DNA of 29,688 nt from Blattamonas nauphoetae (lineage: Eukaryota; Preaxostyla; Oxymonadida), in the NCBI GenBank assembly GCA_033064195.1, contig JARBJD010000601.1, forward strand, positions 1 to 29,688. The letters are read 5' to 3'. The notes beneath the pieces are model-generated. The model did not search any database. It saw only the letters and a program-made list of their open reading frames with translations, and had not been told where the DNA came from. The translations under genes and the position numbers were made by a program. Below, piece after piece: positions 22,478-29,688 of this stretch. How positions within the stretch are numbered: the first letter of the stretch is position 1; the number at the start of each line of letters is the position of its first letter.

Positions 22478-22599
22478 AGATCAAGAAACATCATATATTC
22501 ATAAGAAACTGGCACGATTGCAGATAATAATGTCACTCTGTTCTTACTGAAATCATGTAACAGTCACTTTTCAATTCTGTCCGCGATCCGTCCCTCTTT

Positions 22600-23640
22600 C
22601 TTGATTCTGGTGCGCTCGATCACGACTGGGACTAGATTGTGGATTAGAGTGGAAGGATCGGACATGCCTGATGGAAAGACAGTCACTCCGACGGTCTCGT
22701 CCGACGGTCTCGTCCGACGAGTCGTCGTCCTCGTTCGCCGTGTCGATCTCGACGACAAGAAAAGGATGGATCTAACCTCCATGATAGGGATGATCTGACT
22801 CGCTTCAATCCAACACGACAAACAAAGTGGACTCGTTCAGACATGGAGGAGGACGGTCGTCTTTCAGATTAAGCCCAACTCCGTGATGACAAGCAACGTG
22901 AAAAGGAAGAAGAAGGGAAGAAACAAAAGGAAGACGATGAAGTCAACCGAAAACTCGAACAGCAACAACTTGAAGTCAAAATGCGGCGGCAGCTCGAAGA
23001 AGAAGCCAAACGAAAAGAAACCGAAGAGATTCTTGCCAAACTCCAACGTAGAAACGAAGAACTAATGCAAAGTGAAGACGAACTTCGCAGAATGCTGTTG
23101 GAGGATATTAACTGCACAATCACGAACGCATGCTACCGTTTTCTTGACGAGCTGTCGAGTGAGGCATCGCTTTACACATTCAGTCCTTCTCTCTTCGAAA
23201 GAAATCATTGTAGCCGTCACGCACGGATCTGGAAACATGAGTCCAGCATCAGAACCAATTTTGATCCTGCATTCTCCTGCACCAAGACGTGGAGTTGGAT
23301 GAAGAGTGAATAGAACTGGCAGTTTGTTCAGGAGCTGACTCACGCCAATCTATCGTGCCAGATGACATCTTCAACCAGAATCGAACATCATCAACAGGAT
23401 CTCCTCGTTCGCCTTCCCAGGACTCTTCTTTGTTCTCTCTCTTTCTCCACTTCATCATTCACCTCCTCTTCCGTCATCGCAAGGACACAATCGCGATCAA
23501 CCGATATTCTGCTCATTACGAAAGAGATGCCGACGGATAAATTGATAAAAGGAACGCAAGGATCATCCAATCCTACGAATTGCACTCCTCGACCAGATCA
23601 TCGTCGATGTGTTCGACTCATCCAAGCAACGACTGTGATT
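22600..23640 (+). pseudogene. Decayed cargo gene in unit 2, coiled-coil and hydrophobic segments
   Basis: Protein-like plus-strand sequence in more than one frame. It starts with VEGSDMPDGKTVTPTVSSDG (about 22650-22709), continues into a highly charged coiled coil (KLEQQQLEVKMRRQLEEEAK, LQRRNEELMQSEDELRRML; about 22890-23110), and later has a hydrophobic segment (FVLSLFLHFIIHLLFRHRKD, about 23430-23490). A 13-nt tandem duplication (CCGACGGTCTCGT, from 22688) lies in the first part. The family is not recognised. GC content and codon style resemble host genes, so a captured host fragment is likely; broken, several breaks. Confidence 0.4.
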
Positions 23641-24058
23641 GATTCTTGATATCAACGGGAGAGGAATGGAGAACAGAACATGGGGAAAAGTGAGCTTACA
23701 ACATGTCACGGAAAGGCGCAAGACAGTGGAAGACTACAGTGTACATATCAGGCCAGACATAATGTACATGGACATCTACTTGGTTTCTTATTTCTTTATT
23801 ATCAACGAATATGAGATTTCACTTGTTTTTGACTTTTCCAATCAGCCTGGAACAATTAATGGGTCGATCAACACTAAAAGTTATCGAACCAAAAGATAAG
23901 ACTCTGAAAATCATGCAATTGAGTTTCGGTCAATTTAAATCTGTTCACCTTCGGAGAAACGGTAACTCTCGATAATGGGTTTCAGAATTTCTCCGGTCAG
24001 TGACCGTCAGTACTTTTCGGCGAAAACTGACCGGTCAGTGCCGGTCAGACAAGCCTAA

Positions 24059-24064
24059 TCCAAC
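24059..24064 (+). repeat. Right 6-bp target duplication (TCCAAC)
   Basis: Copy of 20806-20811 directly after the right inverted repeat of the nested element. Confidence 0.75.
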
Positions 24065-24443
24065 TGCGATGTACAAGGAAAGACGTCGAGTATGTTCAGA
24101 ACAAGCATTAATTGAATCAATGAAAGAAGAGAACTGTTCGCGAATCTCTGAGTATGTCAGAAATAATGTGCCGGTGACGTATGTTCATGAGGGAGTTGAA
24201 TGGAGAATAAAACCAAAGTTGTGGAATCAAGGAAACAGACCTCACTTAGCGAAACGTCGACACTACACTCAATCATTCGTCGAAAATGAACTGAAGAAAT
24301 ACAATTGTGAGCTCGTCGGTGAGTACACCAAAGTTCTGGTTCCATTCACATATCGAGAGATTGGTGGAAGTGAAGTGTTCAGAATTAGACTTGATGCATG
24401 GCTGACTGCAAAGAAAAAGCCCCATCTGAGAAAACAGAAATAA
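24065..24443 (+). pseudogene. Polinton gene with duplicated ~55-residue domain, split by nested insertion
   Basis: This is the larger part of a small gene whose 5' end lies on the other side of the nested element. It contains two related units of about 55 residues. The first runs from ALIESMKEENCSRISEYV to KPKLWNQGNRPHLAKR; the second from SFVENELKKYNCELVGEY to RLDAWLTAKKKPHLRKQK. Shared positions include E, (L/M)K, NC, EY, VP(V/F)TY, G.E.(W/F)R(I), W and PHL. The layout recalls repeated DNA-associated domains found in phages and giant viruses, but lacks a clear zinc ribbon; function unknown. Lys/Arg richness suggests nucleic-acid binding. It precedes the 75-residue ORF by 44 nt. Confidence 0.55.
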
Positions 24444-24469
24444 ACGCTCAACTTTTTTTATTTTTCTGA

Positions 24470-24487
24470 TTTTTTATTTTGTAGTAA
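24470..24487 (+). promoter_or_regulatory. AT-rich start-proximal motif, copy 2
   Basis: TTTTTTATTTTGTAGTAA abuts the ATG at 24488. It shares the TTTTGTA.TAA-ATG core with the copies at 20781 and 28921. Confidence 0.55.
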
Positions 24488-24715
24488 ATGACACTGCTAA
24501 AACCAATCAAAGAAAGAATTCAAGAAATTCGAGACATCTTTCCGAATACACAATTTCAATTTATTGATGGTCGAACGTACAATCCTGACAGTAAAAATTA
24601 TCAACATCACAGATCATTTCTCCTGAATATGCTTCAACACACAGATCTCGAGTTTCCACATCCTATAAAGAATCTCGATCTCAATCTCATTCCAGATTTT
24701 ATTGAACAAGTTTAA
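24488..24715 (+). CDS. Small 75-residue Polinton protein, unknown
   Basis: Opens directly after an AT-rich motif shared with two other element genes, which supports this start. The 75-residue product is soluble, mixed in charge, with an N-terminal basic helix (LLKPIKERIQEIRDIFP) and a second half rich in Asn, Leu and His. I recognise no family. It ends 12 nt before the polymerase region and may share its transcript. It is intact as read. Confidence 0.55.
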   Translation: MTLLKPIKERIQEIRDIFPNTQFQFIDGRTYNPDSKNYQHHRSFLLNMLQHTDLEFPHPIKNLDLNLIPDFIEQV

Positions 24716-24727
24716 CTTCGACAACAG

Positions 24728-27700
24728 ATGGCATCAGAAGATCGACTTGCTCACCGAATGATCGTGGAAAACATGAAAGCAAATCCAAGAGTGAACAAAG
24801 ATGAATTGAAGAAGCAAGTGTTCAGAATGACGTGGAAGCTGAAATCAATTGAAGAGAAGCTGATGGATCATTGGATGAAGAATCTATTGATCATTCAAAA
24901 GAAAAACGAACAGATGGAAAAGAGAGAAGTGCAGACATTTGATGGATTTGAAGAATGTATATTACTTGCTGAACCACGCGACAAAGCAGCATTCAATTCT
25001 TGTCTCATGGATGCACGAAGGAAGTTCAAAAAGAATGAGGTCGAGAAGGTTGAGGATAATGGAAAACCATATCAGTTGTACTTCCACAATCATCTGAAGA
25101 ATGTTGAAGAAATCACAACCTTCATCAAAGCAGTGTTCGACAAAGAGAAAGACCATCCATTCAAGATTAGTATTGACTTTGGAAAGATCATCGAGAGAAA
25201 AGACAAAGATGAGACAACTTACAATGACTTCAGACCAGAATTGGAGAACACGTCAAAGAGTTTTCCGACAGTGATCCGAAGTACTGGAGATATTAATGAG
25301 TATTCAAAATATGCAATCAATCTGATCAAAGAATCACAAGAGAGAACACTGATGGATACGAAGACAATGTACATCGCTTTCCACTCAATTCTAGTTGCAG
25401 TCTATCGATTCCCAGTTGCAGGAAAAGCAAATGCCATTCTCACTGAACACATCAAAACGAAAAACGTTCGGTACATCGATTCTGAGTTCAACATCTGCTT
25501 CTTTCAATCATTGTCGTTCCTCACACTTCCTGAGGTTCCAGGGAAGAAGATATCAATCAACATGAGAAACGTTGAAGCAAAAAGATTGTTCGCAGAATCG
25601 AAGAATCTGACCCACCTGAAGCCACATCAACTGACTGAACACTTGCGCAATTATCCTGGATTTGATATCGCTTGTGATTTGGAGAAAGAAATGATTAGAC
25701 ACAACATCACAGTTCACATTTATGAATATGATGAAGACAAGAAGAAGTATTTCCTAAGTCAATCGTATGTCAACGAAAATGACGATGCAAGAGTTCTTCC
25801 CATCTTGATGATTCCACTTACTGCAACTCTCGTTCATGTGATGTTCATTGTTGATCCTGAGAAAATCACTGGATACAAACTCTGTCCTTATTGTCAGTCA
25901 AGAGGATTCCAAGTCAAGGATTCTCACTTCAAGACATACTACGAGAAGCATCTCAAAGAGTGCAAAGAACTTGATGGAAAACATGTGAAGAAGATCTCCC
26001 TGGACAAAACTCCAAGACCGTACGTTCCACATATTCTCAACAATAGAACATATGAATTTCTGATGGCACACAAAAGACAATACGAATTCAAACCAACACA
26101 GTACTACATCACATACGATTTCGAAACGATGGAAGATCTCATTCTTGATAATCTATTCTCTGATGACAATACTCAGTTGATTTCTCATCTGAAGCCTCTC
26201 TCCGTTGCATCATCAATTAAGACAAAATCAGGTGTGAAGTCAATCTATTATGATCTTCGAGATGGAAAGGATTTTGTGAAACAATGGATCAGAGAACTCT
26301 TCAAATATGCTGAGACAGTTCGAGAGGACAACTACTATGAAGATCCAGAAATACCCTCTCAGAATGAAGTCAGTGTGATTGGGTTCAACAGTTCCAGATT
26401 TGACAGAAACCTCATCTTCCGTGATCTCGTTGACAAGGATTGGAAAGTGGTGAGTTTCCTTGGATCCACAACGAAGTATAAACAAGTACTGATCAGACAC
26501 GAGAAAACCCAACAAGTACTTCGATTCATTGACATGATGTCGTACACAGGACCAATGACATTGGATAATGCAGTGAAGGCTTTTGGAGGAAATACTCTCG
26601 CCGAGAGCTCGACGCCTTGCAAAGGCAAGACAACACTTCAGAAATCATTCTTTGCCTACGAATCATTTGATTCATCAGACTACGACACAGTACTGAGCAA
26701 ACAAGAACCATTCTCCAAATATGAATTCTACTCCAGTCTGAACAACAGTGAAATGTCCGACATTGATTACCAAATATATCTTGACGATTGGAACAAACAA
26801 GGATTCAAAAACAGATGGGATTACCTCAAGTTCTACAACATCAGAGACGTTGAATGTATGATTGCACCATTGGATAATCTCATTGATCTGAACTTCCAAT
26901 ACAAGGTGGATATGTTGCACAATCTTTCATTGTCAGCGAATGCTTCAGCAATCAAGTATGCTTGTGCTTACAAGGACTTTGATATTGACGATGATTTCAA
27001 TGGAGTGGATCAATCTGGTGAAATAAAAATCACGAAACAATACTGGAAGTACAAGGTTGCATCGTACATTTATCAAGACCAGAAAGCTCATCGCAATACT
27101 GACAAAAACGTCACTGAAGCAGATTACGATTGGTTTGTTCAACAGTGCAAGAAAGTGTGTTAAATATGCAAGAGTCACTTCTCACAAGCAGTTCGACCAA
27201 CGTTAGACAGAATCGACAATTCGAAAGGACATTCAAAAGAGAACGTGAAGATCTGCTGTGACTACTGCAACACCTACAAGTCAGACAAAGATGAACATCT
27301 CACTCGATTGAGAATTCAACTGAAGAAGTATTGCATCTGGAAATCATTGCCGATGACTCTGACCCATGAGCAAACATATCACATGTTGAGAGCAGCGGTG
27401 ACTGGTGGATTATCGAATGTTCAGCACAGACAGAACATCAAAGACGTGACTCCAATCAATCACTTCACATATGAAGATGGAAAAGTTATCTCCAAGGACA
27501 CAGAACACAAAATGACTCACGTCTGTGGTGTTGATTTCAATTCACTTTATCCAAGTGCTTTCTCATCAATCAAGAACAAGAACAATCCATACACCAAACA
27601 CAGAATGTTCATGCCAGGACGATGCTTATTCACCGCAACAGGAGATAAAGAATGTCGTAAGATCATCGAAGACAAGAATCAGAAGACATTGTTCGTTGCA

Positions 27701-28915
27701 GAATTGAAAGGACACATCGATGAGAAGTACATACATGATTTCATTAACTTCCCACCAATCTTCAGGAACATCGTGGTCAATACAACAGAAGAAACCATTG
27801 GAGAGAAGACATATTCGTTGATGAAGAAACATGGATTGAAGACTGATGACAAACAAAGAAAGCTGACTCAACTCTTGAGCACACACGATCAGTATATGTT
27901 CTTTTCGACATACTATCTGTGGTTTCTCATCGACTATTGTCACTTCATTGTAGACGACATTAAGAGTGTGATGGTATTCTCGAGACACGCTTGATTCGAA
28001 CCATTTGTGACCTCGTTCATGAATGATCGAATAGAAGCAATGAAGGTTGGAAACAAGGGAAAGGAACAGTTCTGTAAGACCAACTTGAATGGAAGTTACG
28101 GATACGATGGAATGAACACTGAGAAATACAACTCAATCACAATCTGCAATGAGAAGAGAACATATTTGAAACAGATGATGAAAGGATTTGTAGCGACAAG
28201 AGAAATCAATGAGGACAACTACATTGTGATCGAAGATCGAGAGAAAGCATCATGCAAAACATGTCTACAAGAAGCAGTATTCACACTCGACAATGCCAAG
28301 TTCTGGTATCTGAATTTCATCTACAATTTCATGTACAAGTGTCTAGACATGAACAAGATTCACTTCTGTGCGGGAGACACTGATTCTGCATACTGGGCAA
28401 TTAGTGGAGATCCAGACGCTGGAATTCATCAACAATTTGAGCACGTGATTGCTGACAAAGAATTCTATGATGCACACAAATATGAATGGTTTCCCAATCC
28501 TGAAAAGGGAGTTGATGATGAGAAGAAACTGTTAGGACTAGCAATTGAAAAGGAAGGTGAACAGATGATCTGTCTTGCACCCAAGTGTTACTCTCTCGAT
28601 GAGAAATGTAAGATCAAAGGAGTGTCTCTAAAGAAAACAAATATCACAAGTGACGATTATAAGAAGTGTCTTAATGGAGAGAAAACTGTGACAACCACAT
28701 TGAACTTCACCGTAAAACGGTTCAAGCATCAGAATGATGCGTTCCAGACGAAAAGAATCGTGAGCGAAGAGAATACAAATGGATTTGAGATAGCAAAAAT
28801 ACAACAGCAGAAACTCAGTCTCAGTGGAATCCATCTGAAGGCAATTGTACTTGAAAATGAATCGTGTCCTCCATTCATTCATGGACTGAAAGCTACTGAG
28901 TATATTATTGAATAA
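24728..28915 (+). pseudogene. polB: Protein-primed family B DNA polymerase region (Polinton PolB), broken
   Basis: Replicative polymerase region of the element, of the protein-primed type shared by Polintons, adenoviruses and linear plasmids. Domain order follows the family. A long N-terminal part includes an OTU-like segment (YIDSEFNICFFQSLSFL, with LVHVMFIVDP further on) and a CPYC...H...H...C zinc-finger-like stretch. The exonuclease has motifs ITYDFET, VIGFNSSRFD and YNIRD. The polymerase has motif A DFNSLYPSAF, motif B KTNLNGSYGYDG, motif C AGDTDSAYW and the KCY motif. All catalytic acidic residues of these motifs are present. The region is broken, about two breaks, and otherwise well preserved, so inactivation looks recent. 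It follows the 75-residue gene by 12 nt and is followed at 28939 by another element gene. Confidence 0.88.
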
Positions 28916-28920
28916 ACACA

Positions 28921-28938
28921 AACTTTATTTTTGTATAA
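28921..28938 (+). promoter_or_regulatory. AT-rich start-proximal motif, copy 3
   Basis: AACTTTATTTTTGTATAA abuts the ATG at 28939, just after the polymerase region ends; same core as the copies at 20781 and 24470. Confidence 0.55.
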
Positions 28939-29449
28939 ATGAATACACGACAGATTAATACTTTAGTGAATAGGTTACTGAATTGCACACAACACTCTAA
29001 AGAGAAAATATTCAATGTCAAGTTCAATAGAACCAACACTTTACCAGTATATGATGTCTATGATTCACATGGAGAATATGTAGCAAACGACGACACATAT
29101 TTCGAGGATTGGTTCAATGGTGGATTACCTCCTAATGTAACTATTTCAGATGGAACAAAAGTAGTCTCACAGTTTCTTATTGAATTCTTGGGAAATCGTT
29201 TTAGTGATTGGAGATGTGAAAAAGCATACAAGATGTATAAAGAATATCATCGAAAGTACAATCAACAAGTGACACCAATTCTCTCACCAAGAGTTCGAAG
29301 CCCTGCAGAGGCAAGACCAATACCCATTCCAGTGCAAAGACCAATAGTTAAAGAACCACCTGAATATCCAATAGTGCCTGGACTGAAGAGAAACTTGAAA
29401 TCAATGGGGTTTGAATATGAATATCCAATGAAGGAGAGGAAGTTCGAAG

Positions 29450-29480
<31 letters not shown>

Positions 29481-29631
29481 CATTATACCAATTTCACAGA
29501 TGCAGGATCCAATAGAGAGAAATCCCTTCTTCACACCAATCGTGTTCAACCACCCAGTGAGGGAGATCAGACAGAATGAACCGACGACACAGCAAGTGCT
29601 CAATAAGTTAACAAATGAAAGGATTTTTTGA
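28939..29631 (+). CDS. 230-residue Polinton-associated protein, Pro-rich with Asp run
   Basis: Starts at the ATG that abuts the shared AT-rich motif and stays open to a TGA. The N-terminal 110 residues look folded (DVYDSHGEYVANDDTYFEDW, then a helical LIEFLGNRF..WRCEKAYKMYKEY). The middle is Pro-rich (ARPIPIPVQRPIVKEPPEYP) and probably disordered. An acidic run of ten Asp encoded by GAT repeats (about 29452-29481) follows, then a short tail. No family is recognised. A polymerase-associated or terminal protein is one possibility from its place next to polB, but nothing in the sequence proves it. It is intact as read. Confidence 0.6.
29452..29481 (+). repeat. GAT microsatellite encoding ten Asp
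   Basis: Nine GAT units followed by GAC within the 28939-29631 gene. A length-variable coding repeat is likely. Confidence 0.9.
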
Positions 29632-29643
29632 TCATCAACAGAA

Positions 29644-29688
29644 ATGATTCAGAAGATGAACAGATCAAAGCTGAGAACAATAATGAAA
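29644..29688 (+). CDS. Possible start of a further element gene, cut by window edge
   Basis: An ATG 12 nt after the preceding stop opens a basic frame (MIQKMNRSKLRTIMK) that runs to the window end. Same strand and close spacing match the 24715/24728 arrangement. It lacks the AT-rich motif and is too short to judge. Confidence 0.25.
   Translation, partial: MIQKMNRSKLRTIMK

Larger units (their letters stand above)
20812..24058. mobile_element. Nested composite element, 3247 bp, two units with shared terminal modules
   Basis: The ends are exact 19-bp inverted repeats (TTAGGCTTGTCTGACCGGC at 20812-20830, reversed at 24040-24058), flanked by the 6-bp duplication TCCAAC. Inside the ends are clustered direct and inverted copies of CCGGTCAG. 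A middle module at 22383-22477 combines the right-end module (58 bp, 56 identical to 23991-24048) with the left-end module (CAAAGGGTCCGATCTCACC, identical at 20865-20883 and 22459-22477). The element is therefore two similar-length units (about 20812-22440 and 22441-24058) head to tail. The interiors differ and hold decayed gene sequence. No transposase is visible. A 6-bp duplication fits Polinton-type, IS3EU or Dada integration. The insertion is at the 5' end of the first Polinton gene, so it is younger than the Polinton. Confidence 0.8.
20781..29688 (+). mobile_element. Polinton/Maverick-type element, partial at right edge, nested insertion inside
   Basis: The segment carries a protein-primed family B DNA polymerase region and several small genes on the same strand, in the AT-rich, purine-biased style usual for Polintons and unlike the host genes to the left. 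Three gene starts share an AT-rich motif abutting the ATG. Integrase, packaging ATPase, capsid and protease genes are not in the window and may lie to the right. No terminal inverted repeat could be paired because the right end is missing; the left end is somewhere at or before 20780. A second element (20812-24058) is inserted near the left end. The polymerase is broken, about two breaks, while other parts look open; the age appears moderate. Confidence 0.72.

Noticed and set aside
20812-24058. LTR retrotransposon
   Set aside because: The ends are inverted, not long direct repeats, and no reverse transcriptase or primer-binding site is visible.
1-29688. CRISPR arrays, rRNA or tRNA genes
   Set aside because: No regularly spaced repeats, and no tRNA cloverleaf or rRNA core was recognised by eye; a covariance-model scan was not possible here.

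Overview
This looks like nuclear DNA of an intron-bearing protist. Reading frames of conserved eukaryotic families (insulinase-type M16 protease, Ras GTPase, ARM-repeat protein, TmcB-like membrane protein) are cut by very short GT-AG introns, about 31-157 nt, many with GTATGT-like donors. The host genes end in TAA, TAG and TGA, so the standard genetic code applies. Short introns, TmcB-like proteins and a Polinton-type element together suggest an oxymonad-like metamonad such as Blattamonas; this is inference and nothing here proves the genus.

Positions 1-1243 hold only coding-like scraps. Positions 1244-15695 are a compact host gene block. On the minus strand are an unrecognised three-exon gene (2444 to 1244), a three-exon M16 metalloprotease (6398 to 2523) and a six-exon ARM-repeat gene (8814 to 6527). 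On the plus strand are an unrecognised two-exon gene (9030-9958), a six-exon Ras-family GTPase with a CSIL tail (10147-11034) and a two-exon multi-pass TmcB/TmcC-like protein (11264-15695). The two strand groups diverge from a 215-nt gap at 8815-9029.

Positions 15977-20780 are a transposon graveyard. A 1489-bp element has 15-bp terminal inverted repeats and an 8-bp target duplication (hAT-like). A 216-bp hairpin element lies inside it. Beyond are decayed zinc-ribbon transposase sequence (Merlin/IS1595-like) and a low-complexity stretch whose strand composition flips near 20.06-20.09 kb.

From about 20781 to the right edge lies a Polinton/Maverick-type element. It has a protein-primed family B DNA polymerase region (broken, about two breaks), a small protein with a duplicated domain, a 75-residue ORF and a 230-residue protein with an aspartate run. 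Three of its gene starts share an AT-rich motif that runs directly into the ATG. A second, composite element of 3247 bp (20812-24058) has inserted at the 5' end of its first gene. It has 19-bp terminal inverted repeats and a 6-bp target duplication, and consists of two about 1.6-kb units joined by a shared terminal module, each with different decayed gene cargo. The right end of the Polinton is outside the window and its left end is not resolved.
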